Assembly (NCBI GenBank): GCA_009780115.1
Contig: WRAQ01000001.1
Coordinates: forward strand, 62,001 to 126,000
DNA from: Lachnospiraceae bacterium
GTDB lineage: Bacteria; Bacillota; Clostridia; Lachnospirales; Lachnospiraceae
Reading direction: 5' to 3'
Length of the DNA: 64,000 nucleotides
Of this stretch, positions 46,373-54,487 are shown in pieces. Each line of letters opens with the position of its first letter. Position 1 is the first letter of the stretch. The notes under the pieces were generated by a model, which was not told the DNA's origin, ran no database searches, and saw nothing but the letters and a program-made list of their open reading frames with translations. Made by a program: the position numbers and the translations under genes.

Positions 46373-48140
46373 CCGTATCAACCTCCGCTTTCATAGTTTC
46401 ATTTTCTGTACTCAGATAATCTTTAAGTACGGATTTGATTTCAGCAATATAGCCTTTCCTATCGGCTTCACTCCAGAAATATTGCGGCGGATTTTCCGCT
46501 TTAGGAGTATAATATTTCTGGAACAAGCGGCGTGTGCAGAGCGGGATATAATTCCCGTCTTTATCAAGTTCAATGATTGCACGGCGTTTCACTTCAAACA
46601 CTGAGTTGTTGAGAACGGAGTTTTCCTCTCTGCCAAGCAAAGCGAGATTACCAATCCCATGCATAGAATCAGAGTCTTCCTTTTTTGTATCTTCTGATGT
46701 GAACAATTCTATTATATCCTGCGATAATGATTCAAAATCCTGTGTAATCAGACTGTTCTTTTCAAGCGTTTTTTGCAATTTCACATATATAGGGGCAGAC
46801 TTTTCCTGATTCGGAAAAGCGGTCAAAGAGTCTTTATGATGTATCAACCACTCACGCCACTGTGCTTCTTTTGTCAAAGACTGAGAATTTTGGGCATGAA
46901 TATGTTCCAGACTCCAAGCTTTTTTCTTATGTGCTTTGAATGGATAGCGCTCATTTGAATTACCGCTTTTTAACAGCACCAAAAGTTTGTGCAGTTTATC
47001 ATTATCTTTGCCGAATAACAACTCCTCAATACTTACGTTATTGAAGTAGTCACTGATCTTTGATTGCAACCCGTTTTTAAATGAATTTTTTCTCATCTTT
47101 TTGTTTACTGCTTCATCAATCAGGGTATGTAAGCAAGAGCCGACAGAAATGAGATAACCGATTCTGTGGTACGATTCGCGATCCTTATACCACTCGCGCA
47201 ATGTTTCATAAATCTTTTCGATTTCCACCCACTCATCCCACAAATCTTTGCCGGATTTAATTATATCCTGAAATTTTAAAAACGCAAATAAAGGGTCGGT
47301 ATCTTTTTTGCTTTTATTCGTGTAAACATTAAACAATAAATCAATTTTGTTCTCATAATCATCCTGGTCATCATTCGTCAGAAAGGCCCAAAAGTCCTCG
47401 TCACTCATTTCCAGTTCTATCTTGTCCCACAGGAGAGAGATTTCCTTTTTTTTAATATCCTCCTCATCATCATCCGAAAAACTTGATGAAGAGAGGAATT
47501 GCGCTTTGATAAGCTCAGCGTTAGTCAGTTGAATTTTATCCATATTCAAACGCGAGAATAAATCTTCTTCCTTTTCTGTCGGATCCGTTTCATACCAAAT
47601 TACTTGCACCGAACATCGATCCCCCTCTTTTCCCAGCAAGGCACTGAGAAAAGCATGACGGTCATTTCTATCTACCTTGGATACGTCGGAAAACCATTCT
47701 TTCACTGTTTGATACGCCTTCGACATGTAATAGTAATCAATATAATCCTTATTGATTTCATCTGAAGATGAGATTTCATTTAAGAAATGTTCGCTCCCCT
47801 TACGGGTTTCATAAGTAATGCTATAAAGATCATTTCCATAATCTTCTTTAAGATTGCCAACCTTTAGATGTTCTTTCATTAAATACCGAATAATGATAAA
47901 AATAGTAGTAAGCCGCTGCTGGCCATCAATAACCCGCCATTGACCCGCTTTTTCTTGTACGGCAAGGGGTTGTAGGCAATAGAATTTCCCGGGGTGGTTA
48001 ATTGCTTTTGCATAGCTCATAATATCATCAAGCAAATCGTTAACATTCCGGTCAGTCCACCTGTAACCGCGTTGATATTTCGGCACAAAAAAACTTTCGC
48101 CAAGTAAGCTGTTAATCGTTCTAAGATTCAATTCAGCCAT
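46365..48140 (-). CDS. DUF262-DUF1524 protein (GmrSD-like nuclease)
   Basis: 591 aa. N-terminal DUF262 with VPKYQRGYRW and VIDGQQRLTTIFII; C-terminal DUF1524 HNH region WSLEHIHAQN (catalytic His), then GIGNLALLGREENSVLNN. The fused plan is that of GmrSD type IV restriction enzymes and of SspE/BrxU relatives, which need NTP and cut modified DNA. ATG 48140 after AGAGGAATT; the promoter lies within the open frame upstream, excluding the longer start. Coupled with a second, HNH-less DUF262 protein. Confidence 0.9.
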   Translation of the reverse strand: MAELNLRTINSLLGESFFVPKYQRGYRWTDRNVNDLLDDIMSYAKAINHPGKFYCLQPLAVQEKAGQWRVIDGQQRLTTIFIIIRYLMKEHLKVGNLKEDYGNDLYSITYETRKGSEHFLNEISSSDEINKDYIDYYYMSKAYQTVKEWFSDVSKVDRNDRHAFLSALLGKEGDRCSVQVIWYETDPTEKEEDLFSRLNMDKIQLTNAELIKAQFLSSSSFSDDDEEDIKKKEISLLWDKIELEMSDEDFWAFLTNDDQDDYENKIDLLFNVYTNKSKKDTDPLFAFLKFQDIIKSGKDLWDEWVEIEKIYETLREWYKDRESYHRIGYLISVGSCLHTLIDEAVNKKMRKNSFKNGLQSKISDYFNNVSIEELLFGKDNDKLHKLLVLLKSGNSNERYPFKAHKKKAWSLEHIHAQNSQSLTKEAQWREWLIHHKDSLTAFPNQEKSAPIYVKLQKTLEKNSLITQDFESLSQDIIELFTSEDTKKEDSDSMHGIGNLALLGREENSVLNNSVFEVKRRAIIELDKDGNYIPLCTRRLFQKYYTPKAENPPQYFWSEADRKGYIAEIKSVLKDYLSTENETMKAEVDTDG

Positions 48141-48189
48141 TATAATTCCTCTTAATCCTTTTTGCTTCCCAAGATAGTGTCTGATTTTG

Positions 48190-48218
48190 ATTATAATTGA
48201 TGATTTTTGCACCGTCAA
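48190..48218 (-). promoter_or_regulatory. promoter of the DUF262 pair
   Basis: Minus-strand TTGACG (48218-48213) and TATAAT (48195-48190), 17-base spacer, 50 bases before ATG 48140. Confidence 0.8.
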
Positions 48219-48363
48219 TATAGATAGATAGCGTTTTTTATATATTGTTTTGTAATAAAAACAACAGGAACCCGTGTTTAAAAGGATTCCCGCAACCTTA
48301 ACTACTACCTATGAAATCGACAATGCTTCCTTGCTAAACATGATTTATGGCCTGCTCACCGTT

Positions 48364-48600
48364 TTAATCAACCATAAAACTATATATGCTTTTGAGTTCC
48401 TGCGTATCATGGCGCTTACTGATCGTAACAGGCGACACCCCGATTTCAACGAACTTGGTCATAACATTTTTGATATCTCGGCTATTCAATGATTTTAGCG
48501 CAAGATACAGAGATTTCTTTTCAGGAATAAGTGTAATCAGCCGTAGCATTTTCCGCCGCAATGTAACATCTTTTACCTTTTTCCAGATTGTACTGCGACG
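48364..48600 (-). pseudogene. C-terminal gene remnant, similar to 42390-42508
   Basis: An open frame of about 80 codons without ribosome site, with STIWKKVKDVTLRRK and EKKSLYLALKSLNSRDIK. The latter recurs at the remnant near 42500. Its upstream part is lost at the IS3-type element. Unknown family. Apart from this and the promoter, 48141-48640 shows nothing. Confidence 0.5.
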
Positions 48601-48660
48601 AAAATTGTGTACTAGATTTATGATTCATATACATACCTAAAAACTATAGTTACATAGGAC

Positions 48661-49531
48661 TTAAGAAACCATTTTCGATAATCGATACTCTACAGGGCTT
48701 AAATAACCGAGAGAAGCATGCATACGTCTTCTGTTATAAAAGAGTTCAATATATTCAAACAAATCTTTCTTGACTGATTCTATACTATCATAATGTTTGC
48801 GATAAATACATTCTCTTTTTGCACTGCTGAAAAAGCTCTCCATGCAAGCATTATCGTAAGGGCAGGAAGGCCTGCTCATGCTGCCGATTATTTCATGCTC
48901 TAAAAGCATTGACTGAAATGATTTACTGCTATATTGAGTGCCCCGGTCACTATGAAATATTACCCCGGAAGAAGCCTTGGTATAAGCTATTGCATTGCCT
49001 AAAGCAGTTTTCACCAGTTCCGTATCATTCGTTTTGCTTATGCAATAGCCGACTTATTTCTCTATTGAATAAATCAATTACAGCGGCTAAATAAACAAAA
49101 CCAATGCTTGTCTTTATATAAGTGATATCACCAACCCAGATACGGTTGGGAAGCTCTGCTTTGAAATCCCTATTCACTTTGTCATCATGATATTTGCCAT
49201 CTGATTTAGTATTTTTGTAAGGCTTATATTTAGTCACAACAATCGGGTAATAGCCGCTTTCCTTAATAATCTTCCGTACTTTATATTCGCTTAGCCTCAT
49301 CCCCTGTTTTGCCAATGCTTTATGCATCTTGCGATAACCATAGACCTTTTTATTGGCTTCAAATATTTCGCCAATCAAAGCCGCGAGCACTCTTTCCTTT
49401 TTGCGCTTCTTAAGACGTTCCTCATAGCGGGAAAGCCACTGATAATACGATGAAGTTGTAAGCCCTAACACTTTGCACATCTTCCTCACTGAATGATTAG
49501 GGCTATTCTGCCGGACTGCTTCGTATTTCAA
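48661..49531 (-). pseudogene. IS3 OrfB transposase with frameshift
   Basis: The first frame (49531-49025) carries the HTH_21 part and WVGDITYIKT with the first catalytic Asp; the second (49014-48661) has FHSDRGTQYSS with the next Asp, and the Glu in CMESFFSSAK. One extra base near 49053-49056 breaks the frame after LFNREI; removing it gives VGYCISKTNDTELVKTALGN. DDE integrase, now inactive. Confidence 0.88.
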
Positions 49532-49872
49532 TCGGGAGCTTGCATGAAGATGTGCAGGGATTTTTTTAGTATTTCTACCTTCTCTTTCTCTTCCAATAGT
49601 TCTTTCTGTTTTTTCTTTAATTGACGTTCTAGTTCCTTGTTCGCCAATATTAATTCCCTTTCACTTTTTGGTGTTGAGGTCTTGATCCCCTTTGCTTCAG
49701 CATATGTTGGCAAGTTGTTTGCGCGCCGATAATCTCTCACCCAACGGCATACTGTGTTTGTGTCAATCCCCGGTTCTTCTGCCATGCTTGTCGCTGATTT
49801 TCCACTTTCAACAATTAGTTTAGCTGTCTGCTCTCGCATTTCTTCTGAATATTTACTATTATTACTTGGCAT
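49528..49872 (-). CDS. IS3 OrfA
   Basis: 114 aa: HTH (YSEEMREQTAKLIVESGKS; GIDTNTVCRWVRDY) and leucine-zipper coiled coil. A run of seven A near 49560 would allow the usual -1 slip into OrfB, where KKIPAHLHASSRLKYEAVRQ is read without interruption. Confidence 0.88.
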   Translation of the reverse strand: MPSNNSKYSEEMREQTAKLIVESGKSATSMAEEPGIDTNTVCRWVRDYRRANNLPTYAEAKGIKTSTPKSERELILANKELERQLKKKQKELLEEKEKVEILKKSLHIFMQAPD

Positions 49873-49910
49873 GTGATACTCCTTTCCTATGCATATGATA
49901 TCACATACCA

Positions 49911-50074
49911 GTCATGATTTTTTAGCGCAATGCAATTTTGATATGTTTGGAATTCCTGACACTCATGCAAGAGTTTCAGGAACACGGGATTATTTAAACG
50001 AGTATTATGGACTTGATATAAAAAGTATGGTTATCAGAATAACTGAGAAACTGAATAATAATCAAGGAGTGTAA
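49911..50074 (+). pseudogene. 3' remnant of an unknown gene
   Basis: An open frame containing FDMFGIPDTHARVSGTRDYL and IRITEKLNNN up to TAA 50074; its upstream part is replaced by the IS3-type element. Family not recognised. Confidence 0.35.
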
Positions 50075-50391
50075 ATTTTCTTGACACGTATAAGAAAGTT
50101 TTGTTTCCTAATCAGTAAAGCTAAGCTAAAAGCTCGATAGATCGATATATGATGAGTCGATGTGCTTTATTGCATTGAATTTTTTGCCAATGAAGTATCC
50201 TTCTCTTGAATTGTAATTAAATGTCTCCGTTTTATTAAACTAGCCCGATTCCGATTCGTATTATGCAAAACCCTGAATAATCTATGCAAATTTCTTTGCC
50301 TAACTAAACTATACCACTTGAATAGCTAGGGTTGCGCTTATTTTGACAAACAACCGTATTGATATAGAAAATCAATAAAATGAACTTTTAA

Positions 50392-50420
50392 TTGAAATAC
50401 TTTTGATATTTGAGTATAAT
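50392..50420 (+). promoter_or_regulatory. promoter of the retropepsin gene set
   Basis: TTGAAA (50392-50397) and TATAAT (50415-50420), 17-base spacer, about 186 bases before ATG 50606. In the leader a 26-codon ORF (50464-50544) without a clear ribosome site is visible. The gap 50075-50605 holds nothing else. Confidence 0.7.
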
Positions 50421-50605
50421 ATAAGTAAAGATCAAGGTTTTTGAAAAAAGATAAATGATATGAATGCAGTTCAAGCTTATTAATTTTTTGGCATTGTCTA
50501 ATGAAAGATATTTAGAGATTGTGGAAGCATTGAAAGACACCTGAAAGGGTTGACATAAATGAATGATTAGTGTAGTAACAGATACTTTAATAGGAGGTGG
50601 CAGTC

Positions 50606-50866
50606 ATGGTGATGATTATACCTGAAAATGAACGAAGAGTTATAAGCGCAGCGAAAATCAAAGAAATGTATGATGGGAAATGGATTTTCCTCACTAATAT
50701 CAAAGATAATCCTTATACTGCAATACCTGTAATTATTGCTGATAAACCATATGAAGACAGAGGAAAAGGAATTTACAGGCAGTTTAGTGAAGATGCAATG
50801 TATGGCTTGACAGGTCATATGGATTTACTATTTAGTGCAAGTATGCTTGGATTTGAAGTCATGTGA
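50606..50866 (+). CDS. small protein upstream of retropepsin
   Basis: 86 aa, soluble. MYDGKWIFLTNIKDN and PYEDRGKGIYRQFSEDA recall the small DUF5678-type proteins seen beside aspartyl-protease genes, but I am not certain of the family. Perfect AGGAGG eight bases before ATG 50606. Its stop overlaps the GTG start of the protease gene by four bases. Confidence 0.65.
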   Translation: MVMIIPENERRVISAAKIKEMYDGKWIFLTNIKDNPYTAIPVIIADKPYEDRGKGIYRQFSEDAMYGLTGHMDLLFSASMLGFEVM

Positions 50867-51504
50867 GTTATGAGGATTATGAAATGTTTTCAGTAGATTA
50901 CCAGATAAGGGGCGAGTTGGCAGAAAATAGTGCCGGAAGACCGACTGTACCATTAACTGTAGTTCAAAAACAAGGTGATGGTTGGCGTCAGCATGGAATC
51001 AGTGATTTGTTGCTGGATACAGGTGCTACAGTGACGTCGTTGAATAAAACCGTAGCTGATGAAAATGGATACCCTATAATTAAGCATGGATATCCGACGG
51101 TTTTTGGGTTTAATGATTATGCAAGGGCATTAAAAGCATTGATTGATTTAGGAAAAGAAGAGAGCGAAGCTCGTGCGTATATGAGTTCTTTTAAAGGCAG
51201 GGGCAAAGACTTAATCAACTCTTTACGAAATGACTACGGTATAAATGATATTGGCTTAGTTTGTGATTTACGCAAAGTCTCATTTGTAGTGCTGTATGAC
51301 TTTGTGGTCAATGATGTTTTGATTGCAACACCAAGCGAGGATGATGTAGTTATTACCGAAGTTCTAGGCATGAATGTACTTGAAAAATTCCATTTTGGTT
51401 TTGATTTAAAAGGGCATTGGCTTTATTTGAGTCGGAATGAGAGTGGCATTTCATATGTAAATTCTGATTTTACGTGCGGGAGCGTTTCGCTTTTGCAAGA
51501 GTGA
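50863..51504 (+). CDS. retropepsin-like aspartic protease
   Basis: 213 aa, cytoplasmic. SDLLLDTGATVTSLN is the aspartyl-protease active-site loop (DTGA) after a beta-rich N-terminus, as in single-domain retropepsins that act as dimers. A ~60-residue insert after the loop is unlike the classical fold. GTG start coupled to the previous gene. Substrate unknown; possible role in the element's cargo module. Confidence 0.75.
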   Translation: MSYEDYEMFSVDYQIRGELAENSAGRPTVPLTVVQKQGDGWRQHGISDLLLDTGATVTSLNKTVADENGYPIIKHGYPTVFGFNDYARALKALIDLGKEESEARAYMSSFKGRGKDLINSLRNDYGINDIGLVCDLRKVSFVVLYDFVVNDVLIATPSEDDVVITEVLGMNVLEKFHFGFDLKGHWLYLSRNESGISYVNSDFTCGSVSLLQE

Positions 51505-51595
51505 TAACGAGTAGGGAGTGCCATAAGCCCCTTTCTATAAGACTTCTCGTATTCCAGAAAGTGTTCAATTTAGTTAGGGAAATGAAGGACTTGAT

Positions 51596-51790
51596 ATGAG
51601 GACTGACAATGTAGTACGGATAGAAGCGATAGATGCCCTGATTGCCACCCTCGGAAGTATTGATACCGGACGGTTTATCAGTATGATTAAACGCGATACA
51701 TTTGACTATACCGAATGGCAGAAAGAATTGTGGAAAGATAAAAGTATTGAAGAAATCCATGCAATGGCTACAGAGCATGAAAAAAGGTAA
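51596..51790 (+). CDS. small hypothetical protein, antitoxin-like size
   Basis: 64 aa: RIEAIDALIATLGSIDTGRF and FDYTEWQKELWKDKS. Helical, acidic-basic mixed, the size of antitoxin-type proteins, but no partner is seen. It comes 91 bases after the protease gene. Confidence 0.55.
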   Translation: MRTDNVVRIEAIDALIATLGSIDTGRFISMIKRDTFDYTEWQKELWKDKSIEEIHAMATEHEKR

Positions 51791-51907
51791 TGAACAAATA
51801 TATTGAAATTTCTAATAAAGATATGATATACTGAATGAGTCATTTGACGATATCGTCATGTTGATAGGGCTAACAGCAGATGAAATAGCTGGACTGAATC
51901 GTATTAA

Positions 51908-51933
51908 ATGTCCACGATTTGTCCACGATATTA
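51908..51933 (+). repeat. integrase arm-type repeat, right
   Basis: Doublet of TGTCCACGAT matching 35505-35531 in the same orientation, 135 bases inside attR. Confidence 0.6.
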
Positions 51934-52067
51934 GGGAAAAAATATTCCCTTGTGATATCAAGGCTTTCATCCGCGATAGGCAGGTGAGCAGTCGGAAACC
52001 CGCATAAATGCTACATTTATCTTGTTTTATATTTTACTAAGTAAGGTTAATTGTAACATGCCTGATG

Positions 52068-52113
52068 GGACTCTGACTCCGTCATTTCTAGGTTCAAATC
52101 CTAGTAGCCCAGT
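52068..52113 (+). repeat. attachment site attR (46 bp)
   Basis: Identical to the tRNA-Gln 3' part at 35391-35436. It is only a partial tRNA; the 5' half was replaced by element sequence. Confidence 0.93.
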
Positions 52114-52133
52114 AGAAAAAGAACTTATAAAAG

Positions 52134-52163
52134 AATCTTGTTTGTAAAAACAGGATTTTTTAT
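52134..52163 (+). terminator. original terminator of tRNA-Gln, now beyond attR
   Basis: A stem AATCTTGTTT/AAACAGGATT (one G-T pair) with a T-rich tail, 21 bases after attR. Before the insertion it would have followed the tRNA. Together with the preceding entries and the next promoter it accounts for 51791-52334, apart from a short ORF-like remnant ending near 52008. Confidence 0.7.
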
Positions 52164-52263
52164 TTTTCGAGAATAATAACACAAAAACGACATATACATA
52201 GTAACCTAAAGATAATCATGTTTAACATGGTGAAACATATGTTCTTTTTTGCAAATACAATGC

Positions 52264-52292
52264 TTGAAATTGGTATCCCCATATGATACAAT
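52264..52292 (+). promoter_or_regulatory. promoter of the HD-domain operon
   Basis: TTGAAA (52264-52269) and TACAAT (52287-52292), 17-base spacer, 43 bases before ATG 52335. Confidence 0.75.
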
Positions 52293-52334
52293 CACAATAT
52301 ATAGACAAGCATTAACTAAATGGAGGATACTACC

Positions 52335-52706
52335 ATGTGTACATTCATAGGAATAGAGGTTTTGGCAGCGAATGCACTTATTGAAATATTGGGAAAAACC
52401 GGTAAGCGCGAAGTTGATTTTGAAACTCTTGTAAAATACGGAATGAAAGTTGTGGAATACTTACAAGAAAAATCAGGCGAAAAAGCAATTTTATTATTAT
52501 CAAAAAAATATCAGTTAGATATGGTTGAAAACTATTCGAATTTTTTTGATGTAGAATTAGAAGTACCCGGCCGCGGAATTTTTAGGTTAAAAGAAAATGT
52601 AACAATTGACGACTTAAGCGATTATTTTAGATGGACGTTGAGCGTGAAAACTATAAAAGCATTTATGTCAGAAGAGGTAATTATGGAGTTAGGTATCGCT
52701 GCATGA
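52335..52706 (+). CDS. small protein coupled to HD phosphohydrolase
   Basis: 123 aa, no recognised family. Starts CTFIGIEVLAANALIEILG; a helix-rich first half is followed by FFDVELEVPGRGIFRLKE and a C-terminal helix. ATG 52335 follows GGAGG. Its stop overlaps the start of the HD gene (ATGA), so the pair is made together and probably interacts. Confidence 0.65.
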   Translation: MCTFIGIEVLAANALIEILGKTGKREVDFETLVKYGMKVVEYLQEKSGEKAILLLSKKYQLDMVENYSNFFDVELEVPGRGIFRLKENVTIDDLSDYFRWTLSVKTIKAFMSEEVIMELGIAA

Positions 52707-54403
52707 GTTATAAAAAAATAAAGGACCCAATTTACGGATATATCGAAGTGAATGAAAAAATCGTAAATAATGTGATCGACACCGCTGCTTTTCAGCGCTT
52801 ACGAAATATACGGCAAACTGGTTACGCATCACTTTATCCCGCATCGCTTCCCAACCGGTTTATTCATTCATTAGGTGTCTACCATTTAGGAAAAATGGCC
52901 TTTGATGCAATATACGATTCTGTTACTTATCATAAAGACAATTCAATAAATCTACTAAATACATTACATAATATCTTTGACAGCAATGAATGGGCACGCT
53001 ATAAGGAATTATTCGAACTGGCTTGTTTGCTTCATGACGTTGGCCACGCACCTTTCTCACACACCGGTGAAGAATTTTACAAAGAAAGTAAAAGTAAAGT
53101 AGAAATAATATCTGACCCAAAGAACTATACTTTTTATCAACATTTATATCAATTAACAAACGATGATATTTTTTTATCTTCAGCAGTAACCGAATCTTCG
53201 CCTCACGAAATAATGAGCGCAATCGTTGGCATATCTGAATTTGAATACCTTTTTAACGATGATAGTGAAAAAACTTTTTTTGCCCGTTGCATAACCGGAT
53301 TAATTTATTTAGAAGCACATCAACTAGATATCGATGATTATCAAAATATGACTCCGGCCGCACATAACGAAATAAAGAAAAAAGGGCTCTTGAACTGTTT
53401 AATTCGTACACTTCATTCTACTGTAATCGATGTTGACCGGCTTGATTATATTATTCGTGATGCAATTACCATGGGTTATCAAAATGTTTCTATAGACTAT
53501 AAGCGGCTGATCCAGGGGATAATAATCATCCTTGAGAGTAATGAATATAATTTTGGCCTTGGATTCCATAAAAGCGCCCTTAGTGTCATTGAAAATGCGG
53601 TTTATGCCCATGATAATGAAAAAAAGTGGGTTCAAGGGCATCCAACCATCTTATATGAGGGTTATTTGATTCAACAGTCAATTATTGAAATAGAAAATAG
53701 ACTTAGTTCTGCATATCCAGATACTGAATCAACACTCTTTAGTTATGATTCGTTAACAAGCAATGGCAGTACTTTTGGGGATTCAAAGATTCGATACCTT
53801 GGTGATGAAGATTTGCTCCACTTAATGAAGAATGTTTATCCATGCAAATGTTCTGAAGAATATTTTGACCGCGGTTCCCGCCGTTTGCCGGTTTGGAAAT
53901 CAGAAGCTGAATTTAAGTGCTTATTTGGTTCCAATGAACAAGGACTTATTGCCTCGGCAATGGAGAAGATTATGGTGGGAGACCCCTCTAAGCGGGGTGT
54001 TGCCGTAAATCAAGATGTCCTTAATTCTTTTGATGCAGAAATAAAAGAAGCCGAAGAAAATAATTTAGTTAATAAGGTTCATAATACCAGAAAAAAGAAA
54101 GGATATTTTGAAGCTTTACTTAATGTATGTGAACTACATAATATAAGAAAAGATATTGTTTTGCTATCGACTAATTTCTTTAAAAGCAATTTTTCAAAAG
54201 GGGATGTTCAAAAACTTCGAATTTTGTTTCCCAAAACCGAAATCCGTAACCTTAAAGAGATTTCTGCAACACTCTCAAGCGAAATCCCTTCTGATAATAA
54301 ATTTATTTATTTGTATTATTATCCCGCAGAAAAAAATTCGCGGGTTGATTCTACTAAATTTGCAAAAGATTTATTAAATGCTTTTGAGAAATTGAGCAAG
54401 TGA
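52703..54403 (+). CDS. HD superfamily phosphohydrolase
   Basis: 566 aa. NRFIHSLGVYHLGK and CLLHDVGHAPFSHTGEEF give the H...HD...D metal site of dNTPase (YwfO/SAMHD1-like) enzymes; RNIRQTGYASLYPASLP is also typical. About 250 residues follow the HD domain. It probably hydrolyses dNTPs or related nucleotides. Paired with a small partner, and lying next to the element's right end, so it may be defence or simply host. ATG 52703. Confidence 0.85.
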   Translation: MSYKKIKDPIYGYIEVNEKIVNNVIDTAAFQRLRNIRQTGYASLYPASLPNRFIHSLGVYHLGKMAFDAIYDSVTYHKDNSINLLNTLHNIFDSNEWARYKELFELACLLHDVGHAPFSHTGEEFYKESKSKVEIISDPKNYTFYQHLYQLTNDDIFLSSAVTESSPHEIMSAIVGISEFEYLFNDDSEKTFFARCITGLIYLEAHQLDIDDYQNMTPAAHNEIKKKGLLNCLIRTLHSTVIDVDRLDYIIRDAITMGYQNVSIDYKRLIQGIIIILESNEYNFGLGFHKSALSVIENAVYAHDNEKKWVQGHPTILYEGYLIQQSIIEIENRLSSAYPDTESTLFSYDSLTSNGSTFGDSKIRYLGDEDLLHLMKNVYPCKCSEEYFDRGSRRLPVWKSEAEFKCLFGSNEQGLIASAMEKIMVGDPSKRGVAVNQDVLNSFDAEIKEAEENNLVNKVHNTRKKKGYFEALLNVCELHNIRKDIVLLSTNFFKSNFSKGDVQKLRILFPKTEIRNLKEISATLSSEIPSDNKFIYLYYYPAEKNSRVDSTKFAKDLLNAFEKLSK

Positions 54404-54423
54404 TTATTTATCACTTGCTTTTT
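54396..54423 (+). terminator. terminator of the HD operon
   Basis: GCAAGTGA/TCACTTGC stem containing the HD stop codon, followed by five T. Confidence 0.85.
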
Positions 54424-54487
54424 AAGATGTGGTAGTGTAGTATTGGTACAGTTATTACCACAAATTTTAGTAAAATACAAAAAAAAT

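Larger units (their letters stand above)
48640..49912 (-). mobile_element. IS3-family insertion sequence, decayed
   Basis: Typical orfA-orfB layout, about 1.27 kb. Ends are approximate: inverted words around TACATAGGA (about 48650) and TCCTATGCAT (about 49885) were the only matches found. The transposase B frame is broken. Confidence 0.75.
35391..52113. mobile_element. integrative element in tRNA-Gln, 16.7 kb
   Basis: Bounded by the 46-bp direct repeats, with a tyrosine integrase gene next to attL reading towards it, an excisionase-like gene, an FtsK/TcpA-like gene and accessory cargo. Integrase and FtsK genes are both broken and no relaxase is recognised, so this is a decayed integrative conjugative or mobilizable element, probably immobile without help. 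The cargo includes an Mrr-like nuclease, a DUF262 pair and a retropepsin set. Two insertion sequences lie inside. Confidence 0.9.

Noticed and set aside
50464..50544. 26-codon ORF in the leader of the retropepsin set
   Set aside because: Possible leader peptide, but the ribosome site is weak and there is no second line of evidence.
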